Source of the DNA: CAVTWH01 sp963850915
GTDB lineage: Bacteria; Actinomycetota; Actinomycetes; Mycobacteriales; Micromonosporaceae
Assembly (NCBI GenBank): GCA_963850915.1
Contig: CAWKND010000014.1
Coordinates: 124,001-188,000 of the forward strand
DNA length: 64,000 nucleotides
Direction of reading: 5' to 3'
Below, piece by piece: positions 55,598-64,000 of the stretch (its first letter is position 1; each line of letters starts with the position of its first letter). Made by a program: the position numbers and the translations under genes. Under the pieces are notes generated by a model. It was not told the DNA's origin and did not search any database. It saw only the letters and a list, made by a program, of their open reading frames with translations.

Positions 55598-55610
55598 GAA
55601 GGACCACCAG

Positions 55611-55910
55611 TTGGGCGTGGTGTCGAATATCGGCCAGAGCCTGTATCTGGTGCTCTATGTCTTCTGGTTGACACTGCTCGGCAGGTTCGTGCTGAGCTTT
55701 GTACTCTCGTTTGGCCGCCGGTGGCAGCCGGGCCGGATGGCAGCCGCATCGCTTGAGGTCGTGTGGAGCGTCACTGACCCACCCCTTAAAGCGTTGAGGC
55801 GAGTGATCCCGCCGCTGCGGGTTGGTACCGTGAGCCTTGATCTGTCTGCCCTTGTGCTGCTGCTTATCCTGTACGTGCTGATGACGTTCGTGGTGGTTCT
55901 GCTGTACTGA
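55611..55910 (+). CDS. YggT-family membrane protein
   Basis: A 99-residue protein with two helices (LYLVLYVFWLTLLGRFVLSF and LDLSALVLLLILYVLMTFVVVLL) and the family motif VTDPPLKALRRVIPPL between them. The start is best read as TTG at 55611, giving MGVVSN as in homologues, because AGGAAGGA lies 7 bases upstream. It is a constant member of the sepF-divIVA neighbourhood and is thought to act in division or envelope homeostasis. Confidence 0.9.
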   Translation: MGVVSNIGQSLYLVLYVFWLTLLGRFVLSFVLSFGRRWQPGRMAAASLEVVWSVTDPPLKALRRVIPPLRVGTVSLDLSALVLLLILYVLMTFVVVLLY

Positions 55911-55971
55911 CCGGAGTCCCCCGCCGGTCCTCGAACAGTTGACCGCGGCCGCAACGACCCGAGGAGTTTCG

Positions 55972-56790
55972 ATGCCGCTTACCCCGGCTGACGTGCACAA
56001 CGTCGCGTTTAAGAAGCCACCGATCGGCAAACGGGGCTATGACGAGGAAGAGGTCGACGCCTTCCTCGACGAGGTCGAGCGCGAGCTGGCCCGCCTCATC
56101 GAGGAGAACAGCGACCTGCGCTCCACGGGCGAGCGCGGCGGCGCGGGCGGCGGCCGACCGGCCGCGGGTGCCGGTGCCGACCCGCGAGCGGCCCAGGAGA
56201 ACGTGGAGCTCAAGGCTCAGCTCGACCGGCTGAACCGGGACAAGGCGGCAGCCGAGCAAGCGGCCCGCGCGATGCAGAGCGAGCTGGAGCAGCTGCGCGC
56301 CTCCGGCCCGGCGGTCACCGGCGACGGCGAGCAGCAGGCCCTGCGGGTACTGATGATGGCCCAGCGCACCGCTGACGACCACGTCAACGACGCCCGCCGG
56401 GAGGCCGACAAGCTGCTGACCGACGCGCGTACCAAGGCCGAAGAGGTCACCCGCGACTCCCGGTCCAAGGCCGAGGCGCTGGAGCGCGACGCCCGCCAGC
56501 GGCACGCCGAGGCGATGGGCGGGCTGGACGCCAAGCGCACCGCCCTGCAGAAGCACATCGAGGAGCTCAAGCAGTTCGAGCGCGAATACCGCACCCGGCT
56601 CAAGGCCTACCTGGAGAGCCAGCTGCGCGACCTCGACGGGCACGGCAAGGGACTGGACGCCGAGATGACCCGCCCCGAGGCTGCCCGCAGCGGTACCGGT
56701 GGCGGAGCGGCTGCGGGTGGCCTGGCCTCGGCTGGAGCCGGCTCGTTCAACGCCGCCGCCCGCAACGGCAACGCCGACAGCGCGCGCTGA
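55972..56790 (+). CDS. divIVA: DivIVA (Wag31), polar growth organiser
   Basis: A 272-residue coiled-coil protein. The membrane-binding N-terminal domain is MPLTPADVHNVAFKKPPIGK and GYDEEEVDAFLDEVERELARL. A Gly/Ala linker (about 53-76) leads to a long coiled coil (about 78-230), then a Gly/Ala-rich tail. It marks negatively curved membrane and directs polar or septal wall synthesis. The ATG at 55972 has GAGGAG upstream. Confidence 0.95.
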   Translation: MPLTPADVHNVAFKKPPIGKRGYDEEEVDAFLDEVERELARLIEENSDLRSTGERGGAGGGRPAAGAGADPRAAQENVELKAQLDRLNRDKAAAEQAARAMQSELEQLRASGPAVTGDGEQQALRVLMMAQRTADDHVNDARREADKLLTDARTKAEEVTRDSRSKAEALERDARQRHAEAMGGLDAKRTALQKHIEELKQFEREYRTRLKAYLESQLRDLDGHGKGLDAEMTRPEAARSGTGGGAAAGGLASAGAGSFNAAARNGNADSAR

Positions 56791-56825
56791 GGCACGGCGG
56801 CCGCAGTGAGTGGCGGAGGTGAGCG

Positions 56826-57140
56826 GTGATTTTCGGAAGCCTGCTGCTCATCTTCGCCGCGATCGCGCTCGCCGTGCTCGGCGTTGCCCAGAACTCAAAC
56901 GCGCTGCTCATCGGGTCGGTGGTGGCCAGCCTGCTGGCCGCGGTGGCGCTGGTCGTGGGGGCGCGACAGAGCACCGTGGGGGTACCTGAGGAGGTACGCC
57001 CGCCGGCCCCGCAGCCGCCCGAGCCGGTACCGGTCGGGGTGGGTGCGCCGGCTGCCGCCGCACAGGCCGGGCAGCGGCTCCCGGGCAGCGCCGGGACTGT
57101 CTTCACGTCGAACGCTGCCCAGGCCACCGCCGCAGGATGA
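56826..57140 (+). CDS. Small two-helix membrane protein
   Basis: A 104-residue protein with two hydrophobic helices (about 2-20 and 27-46) and a Pro/Val-rich cytoplasmic or extracellular tail. GTG start with GGAGGTGAGC just upstream. It overlaps the next gene as ATGA. Small proteins of this shape follow divIVA in related actinobacteria; the function is unknown. Confidence 0.75.
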   Translation: MIFGSLLLIFAAIALAVLGVAQNSNALLIGSVVASLLAAVALVVGARQSTVGVPEEVRPPAPQPPEPVPVGVGAPAAAAQAGQRLPGSAGTVFTSNAAQATAAG

Positions 57141-57616
57141 GTTGGCCGAGGATCGAGTTGGCCGCGCAGGAGATGGCTGGCCAGCCGATCCCCGCGCAGC
57201 CGATTCCGGCGAGCGACTCCACCCCACTGATGGCCAGCCCGCCACTGATCCCCGGACCGCCGCTCGGCGTTCACCCGGTCTCCCTCGAGCCTGACCCGGC
57301 GCAGCCCGAGCCGGACTTCGCTACCGCGCCCGACCCGATCTTCGGCGCCGAGCCACAGCCGGTCTTCGCCGCCGACCCGGACGATCCGTCCGACGAGCCG
57401 GCAGTGGAGAGCGCGACCGCCGACGAGCGGGCCCGGGTGGCGCTGCTCGACACCGAGGTGCTGGTACTCGACGGGCGGCCCCGGTACCACCTCGCCGACT
57501 GCCGGCACCTGGTCGGCCGGGACGAGCCCGAACCCCTGCCGGTTTCCGAGGCCGAGGAGCTCGGCTTCACCCCGTGTAGCCTCTGCGCACCCCTGCACAC
57601 CCTGCTCGCCCACTGA
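57137..57616 (+). CDS. Hypothetical protein with C-terminal Cys/His zinc-site pattern
   Basis: A 159-residue soluble protein. The first 95 residues are Pro-rich and probably disordered. The compact end has the pattern RPRYHLADCRHL, about 28 residues, then GFTPCSLCAPL: one Cys with adjacent His and a CxxC, like the small Ada-type or nuclease-associated zinc knuckles. Coupled to the membrane protein upstream. No function known to me. Confidence 0.65.
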   Translation: MSWPRIELAAQEMAGQPIPAQPIPASDSTPLMASPPLIPGPPLGVHPVSLEPDPAQPEPDFATAPDPIFGAEPQPVFAADPDDPSDEPAVESATADERARVALLDTEVLVLDGRPRYHLADCRHLVGRDEPEPLPVSEAEELGFTPCSLCAPLHTLLAH

Positions 57617-57703
57617 CCAGGAGATCCTTCCGGCCGACGGTGCGGGTGCGTTACCTGTCACGCTGCGGCGTGCCGGGTCGGTACCGGGTGAGAAAGGTGG
57701 GGC

Positions 57704-59260
57704 GTGGCCGGCAACCTCAACCTCGCGCTGCTGCTCGGCGCGTCGGTACTGCTGGTCGCCGTCGGCGCGGTGCGCTTCTCCACCCGGGTCGGCCTGCCCA
57801 GCCTGCTGGTCTACCTCGCGCTCGGGGTGGCACTCGGCGAAGCCGGGCTGGGCATCCGGTTCAGCGACGCCGACCTGACCCGGGCGCTGGGTACCACCGC
57901 GCTGGCACTGATCATCGCCGAAGGTGGCCTCACCGCCCGCTGGTCGACCCTGCGGCCGGTCCTCGGGCTGGCCAGCACGCTGGCCACGCTCGGCGTCCTG
58001 GTCAGCATCGTGGTGGTCGGGGTGGTCGTGCACCTGCTGCTCGGCCTGGGCTGGCAGCTCTCCTTCCTGTACGGCGCGGTGCTCTCCTCCACCGACGCCG
58101 CGGCCGTCTTCGCCACGGTGCGCCGGCTGCCACTGCGCAGTCGGGTGGTGGCCACCCTGGAGGCCGAGTCGGGGCTGAACGACGCACCGGTGGTACTCGT
58201 GGTGACGCTGCTGTCCGTGGGGGCCTTCGGGGCGCACCCGTGGTGGCAGGAGCTGTTGCTGGTGGCGTACGAGCTGGTCGGCGGGGCGGCCATCGGCCTG
58301 GCCGTCGGGGCGATCGGCGCGTGGCTGCTGCGCCGGGCGGCACTCCCGGCCGCCGGCCTGTACCCGCTCGCCGCGGTCGGGCTGACCGTCCTCGGGTACT
58401 CGCTGGGTACCGCCGCGCACGCCTCCGGCTTCCTGGCCGTGTACGTGGCCGGGGTGGTCCTCGGCAACGCCCGGCTGCCGCACCGGCACGCCATTCTCGG
58501 CTTCGCCGACGGGCTCGCCTGGCTCGCCCAGATCGGGCTGTTCGTGATGCTCGGACTACTCGTCTCGCCCGGTCAGCTGACCCACGCGGTACTCCCGGCG
58601 CTGGTCGTCGGGGTGGCGCTCACCCTGCTGGCCAGGCCGCTCTCGGTCTTCCTGAGCGCCACCCCGTTCGCGGTGGGCCTGCGGGAGCAGGCGTTCCTGT
58701 CCTGGGCGGGGCTGCGCGGGGCGGTACCCATCGTGCTGGCCACCATCCCGCTGTCCGAGCGGGTACCCGGCGCGGCGACGCTGTTCAACGTGGTTTTCGT
58801 GCTCGTCGTGGTCTTCACGCTGGCCCAGGGCTCGACGCTGCCGGCGCTGGCCGGGCGGCTGCACGTCACGGCACCGGCGCAAGCCACTGAACTGGCGGTG
58901 GAGACCGCGCCACTGGACCGGATGCGCGCCGACCTGCTCCAGGTGCGGGTACCCGACGGCTCCCGGCTGGCGGGCGTCTTCGTGGACGAGCTACGGCTGC
59001 CGGTGGGGGCCGTGGTCACCCTGGTACTGCGCGCGGGGCAGGGCTTCGTGCCGGACCGGTACACCCGGCTGCGTACCGGCGACGAACTGTTGATCGTGGC
59101 GACGGCGGCGGTACGCGAGCAGGCCGAGCAGCGGCTCAACGCGGTGAGCCGGCGCGGCCGGCTGGCTGCCTGGCTGGTTGCCCCGCCGGCCCGGCAGCCG
59201 CCGTGGCATCCACGTGTTTGGTTGGAGCGGATCCGGGTAAGGAGCCGCGGGGGCAGCTGA
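57704..59260 (+). CDS. Cation/proton antiporter (CPA1, NhaP2-like) with TrkA-C domain
   Basis: A 518-residue membrane transporter. About 12-13 helices over residues 5-390 with the ion-site motifs GAVLSSTDAAAVFA and ESGLNDAPVVLVV (the Asn-Asp pair of the electroneutral type) and SWAGLRGAVPIVLA. A cytoplasmic TrkA-C domain follows (LQVRVPDGSRLAGVFVDEL to DELLIVAT, about 405-475), which usually binds a regulatory nucleotide. Probably K+/H+ exchange. GTG start with GAAAGGTGGGG upstream. Confidence 0.9.
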   Translation: MAGNLNLALLLGASVLLVAVGAVRFSTRVGLPSLLVYLALGVALGEAGLGIRFSDADLTRALGTTALALIIAEGGLTARWSTLRPVLGLASTLATLGVLVSIVVVGVVVHLLLGLGWQLSFLYGAVLSSTDAAAVFATVRRLPLRSRVVATLEAESGLNDAPVVLVVTLLSVGAFGAHPWWQELLLVAYELVGGAAIGLAVGAIGAWLLRRAALPAAGLYPLAAVGLTVLGYSLGTAAHASGFLAVYVAGVVLGNARLPHRHAILGFADGLAWLAQIGLFVMLGLLVSPGQLTHAVLPALVVGVALTLLARPLSVFLSATPFAVGLREQAFLSWAGLRGAVPIVLATIPLSERVPGAATLFNVVFVLVVVFTLAQGSTLPALAGRLHVTAPAQATELAVETAPLDRMRADLLQVRVPDGSRLAGVFVDELRLPVGAVVTLVLRAGQGFVPDRYTRLRTGDELLIVATAAVREQAEQRLNAVSRRGRLAAWLVAPPARQPPWHPRVWLERIRVRSRGGS

Positions 59261-59420
59261 CCGTTCCGGTCCCCGGACGGGTTATGCGGACAGCCGAAAA
59301 GTGTCGGGTACGTGTGGCATGTTTGTCGGCGGCACGTACGTTCCGTATTCTTGCGAACCTCTGGAGTGCGCGGCAGCCCGCCGCGCGCCCGTTTTGCATC
59401 TGGGTCATGTGGGGGATGTG

Positions 59421-60735
59421 ATGGCCGAGCGGGCACCAGCCACGCGGAAGGCCGCTGTGGTTTCAGTAAGCTCGACGGCGCCCGTCGAGGGGACGAAGCG
59501 CCTCAAAACGCCTAGCCAGCACGTACCCGCGGCCGAGTCGACTCGCAAGCCGGCAACTGCCCTGGCGAAGTCCGCCGCTGCGAAAGCTACGACCACCAGG
59601 TCGGTCGGGGCAAGTAAGTCGGCCCCGGCGGGGTCGGCGCCGGCCAAGGCGGCGGGGAAGGCAGCGCCGGCCAAGGCCGGTACTGGTAAGGCTGCCAGCG
59701 GTAAGGCTGCCAGCGGCAAGGCTGCCACGGTGACGGCCGCGCCCGCGAAGACGGCGGCCGCCAAGGCCGCCCCGGCGAAGGCTGGGCCGACGAAGTCGGG
59801 CTCAACCACGTCAGCGGCCGCGCCCGGGACCGCCGCGAAGGCCGCGCCCGCGAAGGCGGCGCCCGCGAAGGCGGCTGGTACGAGCGCCGCGCCCGCGAAG
59901 GCGGCTGCCGCCAAGTCGGTTCCGGTGAAGGCCGCTGCCGCGAAGTCCGCTGCTGTGAAGTCCGCGCCCGCGAAGTCCGGGTCCGGGACAGCCGCGCCCG
60001 CAAAGACCACCCCGGCGAAGACACCAGCGAGCCCAGCGAGCGAAGACCACCCCGACCAAGGCGGCCGTCACGAAGTCGGCCGCCGCGACGAAGAGTGCCC
60101 CGGCGACGTCGGGTCCGGGCAAGACCGCACCGGGTAAGGCGGCTCCGGTACCGACCGGAACTGCCGGACCCGGGGCGGGTACGCGCACCACGGGTACCCG
60201 TCGCGCAGCTGCGAGCGGGGCCGCACCGAGCACCACCGACCAGGTACCGCCGAGCGCCGCGGAAGTGGCACAGGGAGCGACGATGGCCAGAGCAGCCGAG
60301 CCCAGGACGACGGGTACCAAGATCGGCAATGCCGCCGACAGCAAGGCAACCAAAGCAGCACCGAAGACGGTACGCAGCGCCGCGGAGACCGAGAAGATCC
60401 GGGCCGCCCTGGCTGGCCGCCGTGACGAGCTGCGCGAGGAGTACGACTCGACCCTCTCGGAGATCAGCGAGCTGCAGCGCGACCGGCTCACCGACTCGGC
60501 CGGCGACGACCAGGCCGATACCGGTACCAAGACGTTCGAGCGGGAGCAGGAGATCTCTCTCGCGAACAACATCCTGGAGCGCATCACGCAGGTGGAGCGG
60601 GCACTGGAGCGGTTGGACGAAGGTAGCTACGGCTGGTGTGAGCGCTGTGGCAACCCGATCCCGGTGGAGCGGCTGGCAGCCTTCCCATCGGCTACGCTCT
60701 GCGTGACCTGCAAGCAACTGGAGGAGCGGCGCTGA
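59421..60735 (+). pseudogene. Histone H1-like / DksA-TraR zinc finger protein, frame interrupted
   Basis: The front 250 or so residues are Ala/Lys/Pro repeats (AAPAKAAAAKS-type), like eukaryotic H1 tails or mycobacterial HupB tails. The end is a DksA/TraR domain with a coiled coil (EKIRAALAGRRDELREEYDS) and a four-Cys zinc finger (CERCGNPIPVE and CVTCKQ). The frame shifts by one at about 60030-60040: PASPAS is followed one frame later by KTTPTKAAVTKSAAATK. Joined it is about 437 residues. Actinobacterial homologues of this fusion exist. It probably binds nucleic acid or RNA polymerase. The 160-base gap before it (59261-59420) holds its promoter, not resolved. Confidence 0.75.
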
Positions 60736-60737
60736 GC

Positions 60738-61421
60738 GTGGCACGAATGGGTACCACGACGCCCGGTGACAGTACGCCGACCTCGGACGGCGGCCCGCTC
60801 CCCGACCTGCCGGACGAGAGTCGGGTGGACGCCGCGTCCCCGGAGACTGTCCCGGGCAGTGGCCAGCCCGCCCGGCGTTGGGTGGCGCGTCGCCGCGCGG
60901 TGGGGGTACTGGTCGGGGTGGCGCTCGCCGTGCTGGTCGCCGACGCGGTTGCCAAGTACTTCGTGGTCCGGCAGTTGACCGGGCATGCGCCGGTACGCAC
61001 CCTGGGTGGCCTGCTCTACCTGGACGAGTTCCGCAACAGCGGCGCGGCGTTCAGCATGCTCTCCGGTCAGACCTGGATCTTCACGGTGGTGGCCGGCGTC
61101 GCTGTCGGCGTGATCTGCTGGATGGCGCTGCGGCTGCGCTCGCTGCTCTGGGCGGTGGCACTCGGGCTGGTCGCCGGTGGCGCGCTGGGCAACCTGGCCG
61201 ACCGGGTGTTCCGGGCGCCGGGCTTCCTGGTCGGGCACGTGGTCGACTACCTCAGTCTGTTCGCACCGGACGGCGAGCACTTCGCGATCTTCAACCTGGC
61301 CGACGCGATGCTGTGCTGCGGGGTGGCACTGGCCGTACTGCTGGAGCTGACCGGGCACCGGCGCGACGGTACCCGCGCAGCCCGCCAGCCGGACAGCCGC
61401 CGACCGGACCCGGCAGCGTGA
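60738..61421 (+). CDS. lspA: LspA, lipoprotein signal peptidase II
   Basis: A 227-residue aspartic peptidase with four helices. Catalytic Asp residues are in ALGNLADRVFR and FNLADAML; NSGAAFSML is also conserved. A cytoplasmic N-terminal extension of about 50 residues is rich in Pro, Asp and Ser. GTG start 2 bases after the upstream gene. It would process lipoproteins such as the two propeller proteins at 44093 and 46382. Overlaps the next gene as GTGA. Confidence 0.95.
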   Translation: MARMGTTTPGDSTPTSDGGPLPDLPDESRVDAASPETVPGSGQPARRWVARRRAVGVLVGVALAVLVADAVAKYFVVRQLTGHAPVRTLGGLLYLDEFRNSGAAFSMLSGQTWIFTVVAGVAVGVICWMALRLRSLLWAVALGLVAGGALGNLADRVFRAPGFLVGHVVDYLSLFAPDGEHFAIFNLADAMLCCGVALAVLLELTGHRRDGTRAARQPDSRRPDPAA

Positions 61422-62353
61422 CCGGGGAGCAGCGCTCGCTGCCGGTCCCCGACGGGCTCGCCGGGATGCGCCTCGACCAGGTGGTCTCCCGGCTGTTCGG
61501 GCTCTCCCGGACGGCGGCGGCGTCCCTGGTCGAGGCCGGCGACGCAGTACTGGACGGGCAGCCCGGCGGGAAATCCGCCAAGGTCAGTGCCGGTGCCTGG
61601 CTGGAGGTGACCCTGCCGCCACCACCCGGAGCCGCCGAACCCGAACTGCCACAGCACGTCGACGGCCTGCGCGTCGTCTACTCCGACGACGACATCGTCG
61701 TGGTGGACAAGCCGGCCGGCGTGGCCGCGCACGCCAGCCCCGGTTGGACCGGGCCGACGGTCACGTCGGGACTGGCCGCGATGGGTCAGCGGGTGGCCAC
61801 CGGCGGGGCCGCCGAGCGGCAGGGCATCGTGCACCGGCTCGACGTGGGTACCACCGGGCTGATGGTTGTTGCCAAGAGCGAACGGGCGTACTCGCTGCTG
61901 AAGCGGGCGTTCAAGGAGCGCGAAGTGGACAAGCGGTACCACGCGGTGGTGCAGGGACACCTGGACCCGCTGCGGGGTACCGTCGACGCGCCGATCGACC
62001 GGCACCCGTCGCACGACTGGAAGTGGGCGGTCGTCTCCGACGGCAAGCCGAGCGTCACGCACTACGACACCCTCGAGGCGTTCCCGTCCGCGAGCCTGGT
62101 CGACGTACGGCTGGAGACGGGGCGTACGCACCAGATCCGGGTGCACTTCTCGGCGCTGCGGCACCCGTGCGTCGGCGACCTCACCTACGGCGCCGATCCG
62201 ACCCTGGCGACCCGGCTGGGGCTGGCCCGCCAGTGGCTGCACGCCCACGAGTTGAGTTTCCGGCACCCGGGTACGGGCGACGAGGTGAGCTTCATCAGCC
62301 AGTACCCGCCGGATCTGGCCGACGCTCTCGAACTGCTGCGCGCAGCGGCCTGA
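61418..62353 (+). CDS. RluD-family 23S rRNA pseudouridine synthase
   Basis: A 311-residue enzyme. S4 RNA-binding domain at the front (MRLDQVVSRLFGLSRTAAASLVEAG, about 16-40), then the synthase domain with IVVVDKPAGVAAHAS and the catalytic Asp in GIVHRLDVGTTGLM. ETGRTHQIRVHFSAL is the other family motif. It follows lspA with a GTGA overlap, a pairing found in most bacteria. Confidence 0.95.
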   Translation: MTGEQRSLPVPDGLAGMRLDQVVSRLFGLSRTAAASLVEAGDAVLDGQPGGKSAKVSAGAWLEVTLPPPPGAAEPELPQHVDGLRVVYSDDDIVVVDKPAGVAAHASPGWTGPTVTSGLAAMGQRVATGGAAERQGIVHRLDVGTTGLMVVAKSERAYSLLKRAFKEREVDKRYHAVVQGHLDPLRGTVDAPIDRHPSHDWKWAVVSDGKPSVTHYDTLEAFPSASLVDVRLETGRTHQIRVHFSALRHPCVGDLTYGADPTLATRLGLARQWLHAHELSFRHPGTGDEVSFISQYPPDLADALELLRAAA

Positions 62354-62585
62354 AGCCGCCGCGACCTGGCGACACCTGGCCGGTTGGGGGTGCCGCCGCG
62401 ATCGGGACCCGTGGGACAGTAGGTGCCGCGACAGCCGGCGCACCGTAGGCTGATCCGGTCGGCAGTTGACCGCGTCCGGAGCGCGCGGCCGGCCGGTGGT
62501 CTCCGCCGCCGGGCCTGTTCGCGGCTGGACCTGCTCCGCAGGCCGGATCTGTTTGCTGGGACGTGTTTCGGGAAGGGGAGCGAGC

Positions 62586-63695
62586 GTGGAGCGCACCGAG
62601 GCGGGGGTCGACCGCACGGAGCCGCCCGCCCGCTGGCGATCCCTGCTCGATCGGCGGGGCCGGGCCGAGCCGGCGCCGGACCCGGTCGACGAACCACCCA
62701 CCGAGTACACCGGGCTGGGCGCCCGGCTGCTGGCCGCCGAGGCGTCTCCGCCGCCGGCCGCGCGCGGTGCCGCCGGACCTGGGCTTGCCGAGGGGCCGCC
62801 GACCGAACGGATTCCGGTCCAGCGCGGGACGGCCACCGGCCGGGCCGGGCTGCCCGGGCGCATCGAGTGGCAGCAGGCCCAGCCGGCCGCCGCCGACCCG
62901 CTCGTCGGCAAGCTGCGCCGTGACTTCGGCAAGCCGCGCGTGGTGGCGTTCGCCAACCCCAAGGGCGGGGTACACAAGACCACCGCCACCGTGCTGTGCG
63001 CGGCCACCATCGGCGCCGTCCGCGGTCGCGGCGTGATCGCCTGGGACGACAACGAGTTGCGCGGCACGCTCGGGCTGCGGGCCGGCTCGGCCAGGCACGC
63101 GCGCACCATCCGGCACCTGCTGCACGACCTGGTGTCCCTGGAGATCCTGGACGACGAGCAGCTCAGCGCCGAACTCGACGACTACCTGCGGCACGCCGCC
63201 GACGGCAGCTACGACGTACTGGCCGGCGAGGAGAACCCGCGCTTCGCCGAGAAGTTGGACCCGTACACCGTGCGGCGGGTACTCGACCTGCTGCGCCGTA
63301 CCCACGACGTGATCTGTGTGGACACCGGCAACAACGTGGAGAGCGCGAACTGGCAGACGGTACTGCAGGACGCCGACCAGCTGGTGGTCACCTCGGTACC
63401 CCGCGAGGACGCCGCGTTCACCGCCGACTGGATGCTCGACCTGCTGAACGAGCAGGGCATGGGCAAGCTGGTGGAGAACGCCGTCACGCTGCTGTCCTGC
63501 CCCACCCCCAACCCGTCGGCGATGCTGGGCGACCTGACCCGGCACTTCGCCACCCGTACCCGGGCGGTGGCCGTGGTCCCCTACGACCCTGCGCTGGAGC
63601 CCGGCTCGTCCATCGAGTACCCGGTGCTGGCCCCGGCGACCAAACGTGCCTGGCTACAGGCGGCCGCGGCGATTGCGGACGGCTTCGTCGCGTGA
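62586..63695 (+). CDS. ParA/MinD-like ATPase with deviant Walker A
   Basis: A 369-residue P-loop ATPase. A Pro/Arg-rich head of about 110 residues precedes the domain. The loop reads VAFANPKGGVHKTTATVL: KGGxxKTT is kept but His stands where Gly is usual (KGGVGKTT). Walker B-like strand VICVDTGNNVESANWQ and the region VTSVPREDAAFTADWML follow. GTG 62586 is chosen for GGAAGGGGAG upstream; a TTG at 62466 is an alternative. Related proteins in actinobacteria accompany secretion or partition functions; its role here is unknown. The 232-base gap before it has one TAGGCT box at 62447. Confidence 0.8.
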   Translation: MERTEAGVDRTEPPARWRSLLDRRGRAEPAPDPVDEPPTEYTGLGARLLAAEASPPPAARGAAGPGLAEGPPTERIPVQRGTATGRAGLPGRIEWQQAQPAAADPLVGKLRRDFGKPRVVAFANPKGGVHKTTATVLCAATIGAVRGRGVIAWDDNELRGTLGLRAGSARHARTIRHLLHDLVSLEILDDEQLSAELDDYLRHAADGSYDVLAGEENPRFAEKLDPYTVRRVLDLLRRTHDVICVDTGNNVESANWQTVLQDADQLVVTSVPREDAAFTADWMLDLLNEQGMGKLVENAVTLLSCPTPNPSAMLGDLTRHFATRTRAVAVVPYDPALEPGSSIEYPVLAPATKRAWLQAAAAIADGFVA

Positions 63696-63712
63696 AGCCC
63701 GAGGGGCATGCC

Positions 63713-63718
63713 TAGACT
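63713..63718 (+). promoter_or_regulatory. -10 box TAGACT, leaderless start
   Basis: TAGACT ends 6 bases before the GTG of the GtrA-like gene, and no ribosome site is present. Confidence 0.45.
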
Positions 63719-63724
63719 GCACGG

Positions 63725-64000
63725 GTGCCCGCGATTGACGACTTCGTCCTCAGCCACCTCCCCGGCCCGTTCAGCGCCTATTTGCGCAAACACAAAGAGC
63801 TGGTGAAGTTCCTCTTCGTCGGCGGGACGGCCTTCGTCGTCGACACGGCGATCTTCCTGTTCCTGAAGAGCACCATTCTGGAGCCGAAGCCGATCGTCGC
63901 CAAGGTGATCAGTACGCTGGTCGCCACGATCGTCTCCTACGTGCTCAACCGGGAGTGGTCCTTCAGTACCCGTGGCGGCCGCGCCCAGCACCACGAGGCG
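63725..64000 (+). CDS. GtrA-family membrane protein, N-terminal part (cut by window edge)
   Basis: The 92 visible residues start VPAIDDFVLSHLPGP and contain KFLFVGGTAFVVDTAIFLFL and a second hydrophobic stretch ending SYVLNREWSF, the two hallmarks of the GtrA family. GtrA proteins are small four-helix membrane proteins thought to help flip or supply polyprenyl-linked sugars for wall and surface polysaccharides. The gene runs off the window, so length and partners cannot be judged. Confidence 0.85.
   Translation, partial: MPAIDDFVLSHLPGPFSAYLRKHKELVKFLFVGGTAFVVDTAIFLFLKSTILEPKPIVAKVISTLVATIVSYVLNREWSFSTRGGRAQHHEA

Overview
The window is a very GC-rich (about 72 percent by eye) actinobacterial chromosome segment. 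The division and cell wall (dcw) order, the imuB-dnaE2 pair, DUF3040, MurT-GatD, SepF-YggT-DivIVA and many GTG starts, some of them apparently leaderless, point to Micromonosporaceae or a close relative. The genus cannot be fixed from the sequence alone.

Layout. 1-5543: mutagenic translesion cassette (end of an imuA'-like gene, imuB, dnaE2). 5617-14366: a small membrane protein, an MMPL exporter, a two-component system, a methyltransferase-phosphatase pair, dinB and a DUF3040 gene, closed by a strong hairpin terminator. 14459-19301 (minus strand): moxR-DUF58-transglutaminase operon. 19671-22692: leuS with its own -10 box, a Leu-codon leader peptide and an attenuator-like terminator. 23051-28180 (minus): SigE-type sigma factor with a membrane beta-propeller partner, then murT-gatD-TVP38. 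28312-31048: SF1 helicase. 31277-56790: the dcw cluster: mraZ, rsmH, ftsL-like, ftsI, murE, murF, mraY, murL, murD2, two copies of a secreted C39-like protein plus propeller lipoprotein module, ftsW, murG, murC, ftsQ, ftsZ, yggS, sepF, yggT, divIVA. 56826-64000: two small proteins, a cation/proton antiporter, a histone-H1-like/DksA protein, lspA, an rluD-type synthase, a ParA-like ATPase and the start of a GtrA protein.

How it fits together. Most of the window serves the envelope. MurL plus MurD2 indicates that D-Glu of peptidoglycan is made by adding L-Glu and epimerising it on the nucleotide precursor. MurT-GatD amidates that residue. MraY, MurG, FtsW and FtsI finish and insert lipid II at the FtsZ/SepF septum, and DivIVA organises the pole. 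A duplicated two-gene secreted module sits between murD2 and ftsW and is the best candidate here for an undescribed system.

Two genome-scale signals stand out. The palindrome GGTACC (core GTAC) is strongly over-used in all reading frames. Five otherwise conserved genes (dnaE2, leuS, helicase, yggS, H1/DksA) each carry a single-base frame break, which suggests sequence errors more than decay.
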